Assembly (NCBI RefSeq): GCF_020360975.1
Contig: NW_025408675.1
Coordinates: 2,666,001-2,730,000 of the forward strand
Direction: 5' to 3'
Origin: Hirsutella rhossiliensis
Lineage: Eukaryota > Ascomycota > Sordariomycetes > Hypocreales > Ophiocordycipitaceae
Length of the DNA stretch: 64,000 bases
The position numbers were made by a program, and so were the translations under genes. Below, piece by piece: positions 1-9,743 of this stretch (the stretch's first letter is position 1; the number at the start of each line of letters is the position of its first letter). The notes beneath the pieces are model-generated. The model was not told the DNA's origin. It saw only the letters and a list, made by a program, of their open reading frames with translations, and did no database searches.

Positions 1-365
1 TGGTCGGAGACTGTTGAGACAATAGTCTTTGAGAAGCGGCAAGGAGTCTTGGTAGTTGACCCGCCACTGCCAGTAGGGGTATCTGGCGATTAATGTCAGC
101 ATGAAGAGCGCACTGCTTCACCTTCACTGTCAACCACGAGTCCATACCCAGGAATCCCTACACATTCGTCAGTACATTGTGTTCAACTCGAGTCTGCTCT
201 GGCCTTGCTGAACGTACACAGTTCCGGGAAAGCAACCAGCTTGCAGCCCTTCTCGCCCGCCTCCAGGATCAGCGCAACAGTCTTGTCAACGCATTTCTTC
301 AGATCGAACCAGCCGGGCTCGGCCTGGACGCAGGCAGCCTTGTATCGGCGAATGGTGGCAGGCAT
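1..365 (-). CDS. Nitrilase / cyanide hydratase family protein, 5' part (window-truncated)
   Basis: Carbon-nitrogen hydrolase superfamily; members hydrolyse nitriles or hydrate cyanide in the cytoplasm. The N-terminus reads [20 protein letters not shown] and reaches the catalytic-Glu motif AFPE, with the Glu at residue 48, the usual place in fungal cyanide hydratases. Exons are placed at 365-218, 157-148 (10 nt) and 82 to the window edge. Introns are 217-158 (GTACGT...TGTAG) and 147-83 (GTATGG...GCCAG). Splicing gives [20 protein letters not shown], which matches the family core. Each intron interrupts the frame, so all three exons are needed. An in-frame upstream ATG at 422 would add 19 residues; 365 fits family starts better. 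The Lys and Cys of the triad lie outside the window, so nitrilase and cyanide hydratase cannot be separated. Confidence 0.88.
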
Positions 366-1926
366 CGCGAGTGGCGCTGTGAGGCGTTTCGGTGGTAATG
401 GAACGGCAGTGGTTGAAGGCAAGATGTCAAGTTGAGTCGTGTGAATCTATAGAGTCAGCTCACGAGGATCTCGGGTAAAGCCATTTATACATAGGCCTCC
501 AATGAGGGGAGAGTTGCCTTCGCGCAACGGCTTGTTGCTATCGGCGCTGCCTCGGCATCCTCCGAGCTTGGGCCGTGTTCCGACTCCATGCGACCGCTTA
601 CAAGTGGTGATGGAACAAAGGTTCAATATTCCGGTACTGGTATCCGTACATGCATAAGCATTCGCGATCCCTTGCTCTCATCCCTCCCCGGGTGCCCGAT
701 TCGGCCCCGGCGGTTCCTCAGTCTCACAGTTCTGCGGGGAAGGTCGAGTTGGATGCCCAATCACTCAGAGCCAACATATTAATACGACGGAATCACGCCA
801 CCCGAAGCTTGTTGAAAGTCGCATTTTGCAAACGCGACCCTGATGTTGGATATAATGGATCCCTCCCGAGGCAGGCCCGGTGAGTCACCCGTGTCTACAC
901 CAGCATGAGGCATTAATTCGGAAGCAGCGGCGGTTTTTGGACGGTAAGCCGGCGTTCGGGGGTTGGCGAAAAGAGAACGGGATCAGCCGGCGAAAAAGAC
1001 AAGGGAGTTAGTTGCCCGGTCCGACCCGACAAACGGGTAGAGCAAGGCTTAAAGTTTAGGTCCAGGCGAGAATGATGACGGTGTGGAACTGTGGATCGAG
1101 TAATAGAATGCCGGCCAGGTTACGGATACTTGGTTGGTAATGCTTTCAACAACACCATGTTTGGTTTCTTGATTTTGCAGCCAGCATTGGGGGAGATCAA
1201 TTGCCGCGAGTAGATGCCCTATCTCTGTCCTGGACCGCCGAGAACGGCCATTTGCCTATTTGCCGGCAGATACAGAGTCTCCGGTTGATGTGGTTTCTCC
1301 GCTGGAGCAGCAACGTTCTATTGACTTTGGCAAACCCGCTCCTGCAGGACTAGGTCTTGTACTGTATTGCATCTCCTACCTTTTGCCGGTTCACGCCTGT
1401 TGTCAGCAAGAGGAGGATATATACTGCACCAATGGATCCATCTGCTGGAGCGTTCCACCTTGCCTGGTCAATCGGTTGATTGCCTTTCCACGACCACATA
1501 TTCCGCGTGGCTGCCCGAGTGCAGGCACCCCTTGCGTCACCGCGGCTCCTCGGCGACAGCCATGACTCCGTTAACGTGTGTGTGCTCGTCGTGAGGCTGT
1601 AGACACAAGGAGAGTGGGTGAGCCCTTGTTGCTGCCTCTCGGCGCTTGCAGGTATTCCGCGATGATTTTGTTTCCAATCTTCGCAAAGGTGGCCATCTGT
1701 AGGCAGCATCAACCGCTCGACCAGCCAATGTGGAACGCTTCAACAGATGCAATGCCGGTGCGGTATATATCCTGATCCTGCCGACAGTAATACTGCTGTT
1801 CGGTCCAACAGCGCCAATACAGTCGCCTAGCCCCTGTGATAACCTCGCCCTGCTCGCCATGCTATGACCCCAACCGTCGTCTACTCCATGGTAATGCCCA
1901 TTGTTCAACCTCGTCTCTAGTCCGCC
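366..1926. other. Intergenic region without a supported gene
   Basis: Divergent from the nitrilase start on the left and downstream of the ankyrin gene on the right. Open frames here are short, overlap on both strands and show no domain. The only structure seen is the imperfect inverted repeat at about 1395-1795, listed separately. Confidence 0.6.
1395..1795. repeat. Imperfect inverted repeat, MITE-like relic
   Basis: Arm A (1415-1484, GGATATATACTGCACC...) and the reverse complement of arm B (1702-1772, GGATATATACCGCACC...) align over about 70 bp at roughly 80% identity. Weaker similarity continues about 20 bp beyond the outer ends. The spacer is about 217 bp. Shared blocks include GCGTTCCAC and CGGTTGAT. 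The size and symmetry fit a decayed non-autonomous TIR element or a fold-back repeat. No target duplication was identified. Confidence 0.55.
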
Positions 1927-4764
1927 TCAGCAATCGTCGTATGCAAACTGCTCGGAACATGCGGTTGCGTCAAATCCAACCACGAACTTTTCATTAAGCA
2001 TATCAATCAGCTCCTTCTGGCCGTAATGATGGGCTGCGATAAGCAGCTTCGTTGCCTCTGGCGACTGGTAGAACTTCGCCGCCAAGGGGCTCTTGACGAA
2101 GCGCTCCAGGATGTGCTGCGCAAACGGCATCAGCGGCTCCGGCCAGGCGTCCGTCTCGCCGGGCTCCGCGGTGTGCAGGCACAGAACGGCAGGTAGCCCC
2201 GTCTCGTCCTCGTGCCGAGCCAGGGCGCCCTGCCGAATCAGGCAGTCGATGGCGGTGAGGAGCGAGGTTCGCAGAAATTCCAATGAGGAAGTGTAGAGGG
2301 AACAGTCGCTGGGAGCGTCTCTCACGCCGATTTGCATGGCGAGGCGGATGAGGACCTTCTGACAGAAGCGAGCCCACATGCCCCTGCCGAAGCGGTCGCG
2401 ATGGTCGAGCATCTGCGGGGTGAGAAGAAGCGTGTAAGCCTTCCCAGAGAGCGTGCCACGGCAAGAGTTGTGCTCCGACGGCGTCCAGAATTGGTCGGTC
2501 GTCTTGATGAGCGACGTGTTGGTGAGAATGGTCTCGGCAGGGGTGAGGCCGGCCTCGATGTCTAGCCCCTCGGTGGTGCGGCCCTCGTCGACGTCGGGCC
2601 CGCTGACGGGAAGCCCGCTGCAGAAGCCTTGGACAAGAGACACGAGCGCCGGCGTTGCGGATATGTTGAGGTAGTGGAGCGCCGTCCTCCCCAGCTCGTC
2701 GACGGCCCGTGGGTCCGCACCTACAGCATAGAGTTTCCGCACCAAGTCGACCGACCCCCAGTCGACGGCAGACGAGATGAGGGGGAAGGGGGGGGGGTTT
2801 CGGCAGACTGCACCGGCACTCAGGATGTAAAATGCGGCTACTGGCTCCGAAGGCCGGACCTCCTGCCCCCCCAGCTTGGACAATCTCCTGTGGCCTCTCG
2901 AACAGCGGCTGTACTGGAGGGCCTCCTCCAAAGGCGTATAGCCTTCCGCGGTCACTGCGGTCAGGTTCTCCTCCTTGGACGGGTCGTTGGCAGCCAGCCA
3001 TTCAAGCAGCGGCAGGTCATTGGTGGCGGCGGCAAAGTGCCAGATGTTGCGTCCCGTTTCGTCGGTATCCGTCGTGGGCAGGCCAAGCTGCACGAGCTTG
3101 GACAGCATCGCCACGCTCTCCACCCGCATCAGTGGCGTTCGGTTCTTGCCGTCCCTTGCGGTGAAATCGGCGCCGGCCGCGGCGAGGACATCGACGACAT
3201 CGAGATTGTCCCCTTCGATGGCAAGGTGGGCGATGTTGCCCTCCCCCTCTACTTCCTCGTTGGCGAGCAAGTTGGGGTCGAAACGAGGATCCATGCTCAG
3301 CCGCTGGACCTGGCACACCTCGTCGTCCAAGATGGCCCCGCGGACGAGCGTTGGCAACTGAAGGTCGGAAACGTTGGCCAGCCGTCTGCTCTGGCCCAAG
3401 CCGCAGGCAAAGTCGAGTTGATGCTGTCTCATCAGATCGCCGATGGCCTCGAGGACCGAGTCGGTGCGATGCCACGGCCACTCCTTCATGTTGTCGTAGG
3501 TCGAGTCGAATGCGCAAGTGAGCAGCAGGCCCAGTGTATACTTGTAGGGCTTCGCGCAGTCGACGAATTTGGCATCTGAAATGAGAAAGGCAAAGTCATC
3601 GTCGATGGTCGCGCCGCCCTCGAGAACCCGCTCGAAGATGGTGTGGTCGTTGACGAGGCACGCGAACCAAAATGCCAACCCGGCCAGGGATGCTTTGCGA
3701 CGGCCGGGCCATCGGAACCGCCATGTGCAGTCGGGCCCAGCATCGAGGAGCCGCCTGACTGCAGCGTGGCGGGGGGCCAGGCGAGGATCGTGACGGAGGA
3801 CGGTGGACCAGGATTCGGGCGAGTCTCCGGCGACCAAGACATGATGGCCGACGAGGGCGCAGTACAGGGGGGTGCCGAGAGGGCCGGGCTGGTCGGCCTC
3901 GGTCCCGGAGGAAAGCAAGGTCTGGACAAGATTGGGTAGGCCAAGAGCGGCGGCAAGGTGCAGCGGGGAGATGGAACCGTTGCAAAGGTGATTGGTGAGG
4001 TCGATGGTGGGACGTGGATCGGCACAGTCAAGGCCAAACCTGGCGGGCCATGTCTCTCGGGCGTACTCGAGGGCCCATTGGACAAAGTTGAAGGACTGGG
4101 GCGGCCCGGTGAACAGCTGGATAATTCGAGGCTGGAGAATAGGCCAATGGTCCTCGGCATACTCGAGCCACCTAGTGGCAGCGTGCGAGTAGTCTGGGAA
4201 CTCGACCCGCCTGCCTTGGATGAAGCGCTTCTCAAGGTGGAAGTTGCGCGGCTCACGGTTGTGGCGCGGGTGGATCAGCATCTTGACCCAGTCGCTGGCG
4301 TGCTGGGGATCGTTTGCCAAGGTCGAGGCCCCGTTGTGGGCCGAGAGGAGGATGACGAGGTCTGCGAGAGAGCGGGACCGAGCGAGGACATGGGTGATTT
4401 TGGAGCGCAAGGCCTTGGATTCTTCCCTGAAATGGCTGACGAGGCCCGGGGTGAGAGTGGCGAGGCCGCCTCTAACAGACTGGAGGAGGGAATTGATCTG
4501 CTGCAGGAACAGGAGGGAGTCGGCGTCTACTGGCTCGTGCGAGGCCGACTCGAGCTCTGCCGCCAGCGCCTCGAGGCTGAAGAGGGCGCCGCCAAAGAGG
4601 AGCAGTTCGGTCGCCAGGCCTCTGCACGGAGGCCGGGTCTGTGCCGGGTCAGGCGGTTTGCCGAGGTCGTTGAAGCACAAGGAAGTGGCCGAGTCTCGCA
4701 GCACGGAGATGGCAGCGGCAACGGAGCGACGAGGCGCCGCGACGGGATCCGTGACGGGATCCAT
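1927..4764 (-). CDS. Ankyrin-repeat protein
   Basis: A single long frame encodes 945 residues from ATG 4764 (MDPVTDPVAAPRRSVAAAIS). The open frame extends four codons further, but only to a GTG. The N-terminal 250 residues are helical and resemble the N-terminal regions of fungal ankyrin proteins. Ankyrin units follow: around residue 268 (SPLHLAAALGLPNLVQTLL), around 510 (NIAHLAIEGDNLDVVDVLAA), around 570 (IWHFAAATNDLPLLEWLA), and 670-700 (VRKLYAVGADPRAV, RTALHYLNIS). The C-terminal 200 residues have no recognisable domain. I see no NACHT or kinase motif, so this is an ankyrin-only protein, perhaps a scaffold. No intron is needed, but an upstream exon cannot be excluded. Confidence 0.83.
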   Translation of the reverse strand: MDPVTDPVAAPRRSVAAAISVLRDSATSLCFNDLGKPPDPAQTRPPCRGLATELLLFGGALFSLEALAAELESASHEPVDADSLLFLQQINSLLQSVRGGLATLTPGLVSHFREESKALRSKITHVLARSRSLADLVILLSAHNGASTLANDPQHASDWVKMLIHPRHNREPRNFHLEKRFIQGRRVEFPDYSHAATRWLEYAEDHWPILQPRIIQLFTGPPQSFNFVQWALEYARETWPARFGLDCADPRPTIDLTNHLCNGSISPLHLAAALGLPNLVQTLLSSGTEADQPGPLGTPLYCALVGHHVLVAGDSPESWSTVLRHDPRLAPRHAAVRRLLDAGPDCTWRFRWPGRRKASLAGLAFWFACLVNDHTIFERVLEGGATIDDDFAFLISDAKFVDCAKPYKYTLGLLLTCAFDSTYDNMKEWPWHRTDSVLEAIGDLMRQHQLDFACGLGQSRRLANVSDLQLPTLVRGAILDDEVCQVQRLSMDPRFDPNLLANEEVEGEGNIAHLAIEGDNLDVVDVLAAAGADFTARDGKNRTPLMRVESVAMLSKLVQLGLPTTDTDETGRNIWHFAAATNDLPLLEWLAANDPSKEENLTAVTAEGYTPLEEALQYSRCSRGHRRLSKLGGQEVRPSEPVAAFYILSAGAVCRNPPPFPLISSAVDWGSVDLVRKLYAVGADPRAVDELGRTALHYLNISATPALVSLVQGFCSGLPVSGPDVDEGRTTEGLDIEAGLTPAETILTNTSLIKTTDQFWTPSEHNSCRGTLSGKAYTLLLTPQMLDHRDRFGRGMWARFCQKVLIRLAMQIGVRDAPSDCSLYTSSLEFLRTSLLTAIDCLIRQGALARHEDETGLPAVLCLHTAEPGETDAWPEPLMPFAQHILERFVKSPLAAKFYQSPEATKLLIAAHHYGQKELIDMLNEKFVVGFDATACSEQFAYDDC

Positions 4765-5162
4765 GCCGCCAGACACAGGGTCATCCTCTCTCGACTCGGA
4801 GAGCGTGTCACAGACGGCGCCATTGGCGGTAGGGCGGCGGCTCCATGGCCGACGAGGCAGCGGTTGGCGACGGGTTGGAGTAGATGCAAGTCGTCGACGA
4901 CGAGGGTCGTGGGCTGTTGAATCACGTGGTTCACGACTCCACGTGAGAGAGAGAGAGCACGTGCCACCTCTTGTTGAAGACGTACAGTACGTTCGTACAG
5001 TGCAAGAGGCCGTGGGGTAATTAATTAATAATAAAGAGTGTTTGAGCTATGTTTTGGGCCGCGCAATAAAGGGTCCGATGGCGTAAGCCACTGATTTCTG
5101 TTGGGGCCGCCGGGAGCTCAGTTAGAGTTTCAGGCTGTCGGGAATGATTAAGTGGCTTCGGC

Positions 5163-5220
5163 CCAAAGTCCTCCGTCTCAAGGTCCTCCGTCTCAAGGTC
5201 CTCCGTCTCAAGGTCCTCCT
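5163..5220. repeat. 15-bp direct tandem repeat
   Basis: The unit AAGGTCCTCCGTCTC is repeated about 3.7 times, the first copy slightly divergent (AAAGTCCTCCGTCTC). Read on the minus strand it would encode (DLETE)n, but the surrounding frame has no other protein-like feature. Confidence 0.85.
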
Positions 5221-5377
5221 CCGCCTCAATAAGCATCAAAGCAAGCGCCTCTTGGCGAGGATTCTCTGGCCCCCAGAATCCATCTCTTTGCAATAGAGCT
5301 CTGGTCCAGGCACTTACATTGCTCCAAGAGAAAAGCATCCAACAGCCCATCCATCAACATGAGAATGTCAGGACAAT

Positions 5378-5464
5378 AAAGGACTTATAATACGCGCTAA
5401 TACCAATAGCACCTCCACTGGGGGTGCCCCTATTTTGCCTGATGTAGCGGTATTTTTCCAGCTT
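5378..5464 (+). repeat. Dispersed ~85-bp repeat, solo copy 1
   Basis: It shares CACCTCCACTGGGGGTGCCC, then CTATTTTGCCTG and CCAGCTT, with the copies at 53668-53741 (same orientation) and 59586-59680 (opposite). The more distal AAAGGACTTATAA block is also shared with 53668 onward. The core is close to a perfect hairpin. The other two copies form an inverted pair around the APH kinase locus, so this may be a single end of the same mobile unit. Confidence 0.8.
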
Positions 5465-6146
5465 GACAGAGAGACGGTTGCTGCATGACTTCGGCGCAAG
5501 CATTGAGCCGGGCATAGATTTCGAAGCACTCGAAGAATGGCCTCGCCAGCCACTCAGTGTGAAATCTCACCATGACGAATTCATCCGTCGGCTCTTCTTA
5601 TACGGATAAAAAAGAGCTTCAACATAGCTGTCAAGTATCGATAATCTACCCGCTTTGAGAACTTGCATGTTGTCGTGCTACGAACCTGCCCAGGGACTCC
5701 ATCTCAATCGGGCTCTCCTCGTTCATCCGAGCCCAGGTTGGCTTGAGCTGTCATTCTCGGCAACGCTTGATCCGTGTTCAAACCCCATTTTCTTTCAATT
5801 AACAAAGATGATCTCTTTATCATCTACATCATGACACAGACTCGAGTCCGCCGTCGGTAAACAGTATCAAGAAAGCCGTGGCAGATGATTCTACCAAAGT
5901 ACGACGACATGGACCACGTTGCCCCGTTCGGCCAAATCATTTTACTAATTGAAAGCCAGGCTGCGCCTTTTGCCCTACAAGAGTAATTGACCCAACTTCT
6001 TTTGTTATTGCTCCGCAACACACCCGTGGGTAATCCCAACGCCATTCCCATGCCCGCCAAAGCCCAGTCTCGGCACCACGACGCTCGCCTTCATCCAAGG
6101 CCGTAAAAATCTCCCATATCGTGCAGTCCCCTGAACCCCGACCACG

Positions 6147-9100
6147 TTAGCCCCATGTGCCGCCGCCGCCGCCCCTGCCGCCCCTGCGCTGCGCACTCAG
6201 CCGCCAGTCGTCCTCGCCGGCAAACTTGTTGTACAGGGGCTGGATCCGCTCCGTCTGCTTGCGCTTGCTGAGGCGGTCCGACGGGGCAACCTTGAAAAAC
6301 GTCGGCGCCGCGTCAACGAGCCACTTGGGCTCGATGCTCGTCGTGCAGTGCATGTACTCCTTTGTCGTGAGCACGAGGGTGTGGTAGATGACCCACTCGG
6401 CCTGCTTGCCGAAGAGGGCGGAGCTGGGGTGCAGGTAGACGGGCGTGCCCTCGATGAGCGTCTTGTAGCCCTCCTGGGGATCCTTGCGCGCCGCGTTGCG
6501 GAAGAAGCCCGAGCACAGCGCCCGCCGGACCTTTTGCGTGTCGCGCCCGCACGACACGACGGGGTGCTTGTACCGATCCATGATCTTGAGCAGCTGGTCT
6601 CGCACGTCCTTTGCGCGGCGCATGGAGCGCGCCTGGATGAAGTTTTCAAAACACCACGGGTTGGAGAAGCCGCTGTGCTTCCACGCGTTGTAGATGTTGA
6701 GCAGGGTGAGGTGGTCGCCGTGGGGGTCGTGAAACTTGGCCTTTTTCTGGTCCGCCTGCTGTTGCTTCTCCTTGGGGCGGTAGAAGACATTTAGGTTGAG
6801 CAGCGCCACAATGCTGAGCATCTCGTCCGAGCACTGGTGGTCCACGGCCGCAATGAGCACCTTTGCCAGCGATGGCTCCATGGGAAAGTCCGCCATTTTG
6901 CGCCCGAGGCGCGTCAGGAGGCCCTCATCGTCGAGCGCGCTCAGCGCGTACAGCTCCTCCAGTGCCGTCAGCATCGTGTTGACGGGCGGCGGGTCCATAA
7001 AGTCAAAGTGCAGCAGGTCGTTGATGCCCATGGCCTTGAGCATAAGGATCGTGTGCGCCAGGTTCTGCCGCTGGATGTCCGGGATCGTCGTCGGCAGCAT
7101 CTCGGACTGGAACGCCGCCTCGGTGTAGAGCCGGAAGCACTTGCCGGGCCCCGTGCGACCGGCCCGGCCCGCTCTCTGGTTGGCCTGCGCCTGCGAGATG
7201 GGCGTCACGACGAGCGAGTCCATGCCCAGCTTGGGGTCGTAGGCGTTTTGCTTGACGAATCCCGGGTCCACGACGTAGTAGATCTCGTCGATGGTGATGG
7301 ACGTCTCGGCAATGTTGGTGGCAATGACCACCTTGCGGCTCCCCGGCGGCGCCGGGTCGAAGATGCGGCTCTGCATCTCCGTCGGCAGCTGCGCATACAC
7401 GGGCACGATGACGAGCTCCGGCACGCTTGGCCCCAAGGCCTTCATACGCTCGTACAGGATCTCGCACGACGTGTCGATTTCTTCCTGGCCCGTGAGGAAG
7501 AGCAGGATGTCGCCCTTCGGCTCCGTCAGGTGGATCTGCATCACCGTCACCAGCGCCGTGTCGAGGTAGTCGGACTCGGGCTCCCTCGAGTAGAGGATCT
7601 CGACCGGGAACGTACGCCCGGGAATCGTAAAGATGGGACACTCGTTGAAGTAAGCCGAGAACTTGTCGGCGTCGAGCGTGGCCGACGTCACAATGATCTT
7701 CAGGTCCGGCCGCCGCTTGACGGCCTTTTTGAGCAGCGCAAAGAGAATATCCGTCGAGATTGTCCGCTCGTGGGCCTCGTCGAGCATGATGCACGAGTAG
7801 CGCTTTAGGTCCGGGTCCATGAGGATCTCTCGTTGTAGCATGCCGTCCGTCATGTACTTGATCTTGGTCGCCGGGCTCGTGCAGTCCTCGAATCGGATCG
7901 TGTACCCAACCTCCTCGCCGAGCTTGCAGCCGACTTCTTCGGCAACACGCTTGGCCACCGACATGGCCGCCACTCGACGAGGCTGCGTGCATCCGATGAG
8001 GCCATCCTTGGTGAACCCGGCCTCGGCCAAGTACTGCGTCAACTGGGTTGTTTTCCCCGAACCCGTCTCTCCCACCACGACCAAGATTTGGTTCTCCTTG
8101 ACGGCCTCGATGAGCTGGTTCCGGAAGACATAGACGGGGAGCGATTGTCGCTGTTCCCTGATGGTCATGTTTGTGCGTCTCCCGAGGGCCTGCCCTTTTG
8201 GAATCACGGCCTTTTTCCATTCGGGCACCTCCTCGGGCTTTGCGTTCATGCGAGCAGTTCGCATGTCACTTGCAAACTTGCGCTTGTCCGGATCGGCCAT
8301 GGGGTCCTGCCACTGCGACGAAAGGTTCTCTTTCGGCTCTTCCTTGGCCGCGACGTCGGCCTCCTGCTGCTTCAACTCCTTCCTCTCTTTGGCGAGCGAG
8401 GTGCCGGCCATGGCGGCTCGGTTCATGGATCCGTCTGGCGCCTTGACGACGCGGATGGGGGACAGCTCGAGCGACTGCTTGGTCTGGCCCGCCAAGAAGG
8501 GAGGTTCTTCGTCGCGCACCTCGATGTCGACATCCTCTTCCAGCTCCAGCTCGCCGTCTCCGCGCAGCGTTGCGTTGTAGTCTTCCTCTAGGTCAGGGTA
8601 GTCGGATGCCTTTGCGACGCCCGATGCGATGAGCTGGCGAATCTCCCATCTCTCGGGCGACGTCATCCTCTTCTTGTGGCGCTTTGGAGGCCCCATGGTA
8701 TCTCGCGGCATTGCAGGGGCCTCGCCGCCAAAGCCCCTCTTGTTACCGTTGCCGAGGGCTTCCATGTTCGCGCCCGTGGAAAACCTCGACTGGGGCTCGA
8801 GGTCCATGCCCGTGCCCTGCTCCACGTCCTTCATCGAGAGGCCGACCCTGGAGCCCTCGATGCTTATGACCTTGACAAAGACCTGCTGGCCCTTGGAAAG
8901 CAGGTCCGACGGATGGCTGACGCGTTGGCCCTCCACCATACGGGACACGTGCACCAGGCCGTCCACCTTGCCCTGGACATGGTGCAGGTTGACAAAGGCG
9001 CCAAAGTCCTTGAGGCCGGTGACATGGCCCTCGTAAATCTTGTGCACTATGGGTTTCTCGTCCACCTCGGGCTCTGGCGGCCTGTCGAGTCGGCTGTCGA

Positions 9101-9743
9101 GCTGGTCGTCGTCGTCGTCGAAGCGTCTGCGACCCCGCCTGTCCTTGCGTGAGCCTCGGAAACCATCCCGCCAGTCCTCATCGCCCCTATCCTGCGACGG
9201 CGATCTCGACCAAGCCTTGTCTCTTCTTTTGCGCTCGCGCGATGGCGACCTATCCCGCCTGCGCCGTCTTGACTCTTTCTGGTCGTTCTCCGGACTCCAG
9301 CTCCGCTTCCGGGACGGCTTTTCTTTCGCGGCTCTGCCCTCTAGCCCTTCAAACAGCGCCAAGGTGTCGTCTATGGCGTCTCCCCCGGCACCGTCCTCGG
9401 TACTTTTATCTGGGAGCGCGAGGCCGCTAAAGATCTTTTCCTTTTCCTCGAGGGTTCGTGACGGGTGGTGCTCGTCGCCGGTGTCAGCCGCATCGCCGCC
9501 CTTGCCTTTGAACTTGGGGTGCAGCGCCAGGACCAGGCGGTCGAGACTGCCTACCAAGCTGGGTGGGAACTCTGCGCCGATGCCGTCGAGCTTGTTGCGA
9601 AAGTCGTCTAGGGACTTGCTTTCGAGCCGTTGGGCGATGAGGAACTCGGCGAGGGTTTTGTCGCTGATGCCGACGTGGTTCTGGAGTTCAGAAGATACCT
9701 TTGAGACGAGTGATAGCAGCTCGAGGTCAAGGACTTCATCCAT
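6147..9743 (-). CDS. PRP22: Pre-mRNA-splicing DEAH-box ATP-dependent RNA helicase Prp22 (DHX8)
   Basis: Nuclear spliceosomal ATPase that releases spliced mRNA and proofreads exon ligation. The 1198-residue protein starts at ATG 9743 (MDEVLDLELLSLVSKVSSEL), matching the conserved start of Prp22/DHX8. The frame extends upstream only from GTG codons. Next come a charged Arg/Ser/Asp-rich stretch (about 145-215) and an S1 RNA-binding domain at about 235-310 (YEGHVTGLKDFGAFVNLHHV). The helicase core has GETGSGKTTQ near residue 555, DEAH near 650 (MLDEAHERT), SAT near 686 and QRAGRAGRTGPGKCFRLYTE near 850. The HA2 and OB-fold regions follow (KWLVDAAPTFFKVA). No intron is needed. Large open frames on the opposite strand are shadows. 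It lies divergent from the Pmp3-family gene. Confidence 0.97.
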   Translation of the reverse strand: MDEVLDLELLSLVSKVSSELQNHVGISDKTLAEFLIAQRLESKSLDDFRNKLDGIGAEFPPSLVGSLDRLVLALHPKFKGKGGDAADTGDEHHPSRTLEEKEKIFSGLALPDKSTEDGAGGDAIDDTLALFEGLEGRAAKEKPSRKRSWSPENDQKESRRRRRDRSPSRERKRRDKAWSRSPSQDRGDEDWRDGFRGSRKDRRGRRRFDDDDDQLDSRLDRPPEPEVDEKPIVHKIYEGHVTGLKDFGAFVNLHHVQGKVDGLVHVSRMVEGQRVSHPSDLLSKGQQVFVKVISIEGSRVGLSMKDVEQGTGMDLEPQSRFSTGANMEALGNGNKRGFGGEAPAMPRDTMGPPKRHKKRMTSPERWEIRQLIASGVAKASDYPDLEEDYNATLRGDGELELEEDVDIEVRDEEPPFLAGQTKQSLELSPIRVVKAPDGSMNRAAMAGTSLAKERKELKQQEADVAAKEEPKENLSSQWQDPMADPDKRKFASDMRTARMNAKPEEVPEWKKAVIPKGQALGRRTNMTIREQRQSLPVYVFRNQLIEAVKENQILVVVGETGSGKTTQLTQYLAEAGFTKDGLIGCTQPRRVAAMSVAKRVAEEVGCKLGEEVGYTIRFEDCTSPATKIKYMTDGMLQREILMDPDLKRYSCIMLDEAHERTISTDILFALLKKAVKRRPDLKIIVTSATLDADKFSAYFNECPIFTIPGRTFPVEILYSREPESDYLDTALVTVMQIHLTEPKGDILLFLTGQEEIDTSCEILYERMKALGPSVPELVIVPVYAQLPTEMQSRIFDPAPPGSRKVVIATNIAETSITIDEIYYVVDPGFVKQNAYDPKLGMDSLVVTPISQAQANQRAGRAGRTGPGKCFRLYTEAAFQSEMLPTTIPDIQRQNLAHTILMLKAMGINDLLHFDFMDPPPVNTMLTALEELYALSALDDEGLLTRLGRKMADFPMEPSLAKVLIAAVDHQCSDEMLSIVALLNLNVFYRPKEKQQQADQKKAKFHDPHGDHLTLLNIYNAWKHSGFSNPWCFENFIQARSMRRAKDVRDQLLKIMDRYKHPVVSCGRDTQKVRRALCSGFFRNAARKDPQEGYKTLIEGTPVYLHPSSALFGKQAEWVIYHTLVLTTKEYMHCTTSIEPKWLVDAAPTFFKVAPSDRLSKRKQTERIQPLYNKFAGEDDWRLSAQRRGGRGGGGGTWG

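Larger units (their letters stand above)
4765..6146. other. Intergenic region with small repeats and a short coding relic
   Basis: Upstream of the ankyrin gene and downstream of PRP22. It holds a 15-bp tandem repeat (5163-5220), a solo copy of the repeat that also brackets the APH locus (5378-5464), and directly after it a plus-strand open stretch of about 45 codons. That stretch ends at about 5610 in EEWPRQPLSVKSHHDEFIRR and LFLYG-stop. It looks coding-like but is not assignable and has no start. Nothing else is supported. Confidence 0.5.

Noticed and set aside
183..217. Unspliced continuation of nitrilase exon 1 ([15 protein letters not shown])
   Set aside because: It replaces the invariant WIPGYPYW core; splice donor GTACGT at 217 with the acceptor at 158 restores it.
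2629..3579. 316-codon plus-strand frame over the ankyrin gene
   Set aside because: Antisense shadow of the ankyrin coding sequence; no domain.
5690..5785. Possible tRNA (GTTCAAAC box near 5775)
   Set aside because: No A box or cloverleaf pairing in the preceding 70 bases.
7003..8220. 405-codon frame inside PRP22 in a second minus-strand frame
   Set aside because: It lies over the helicase core, is Arg/His/Pro-rich and has no conserved motif; a codon-bias shadow.
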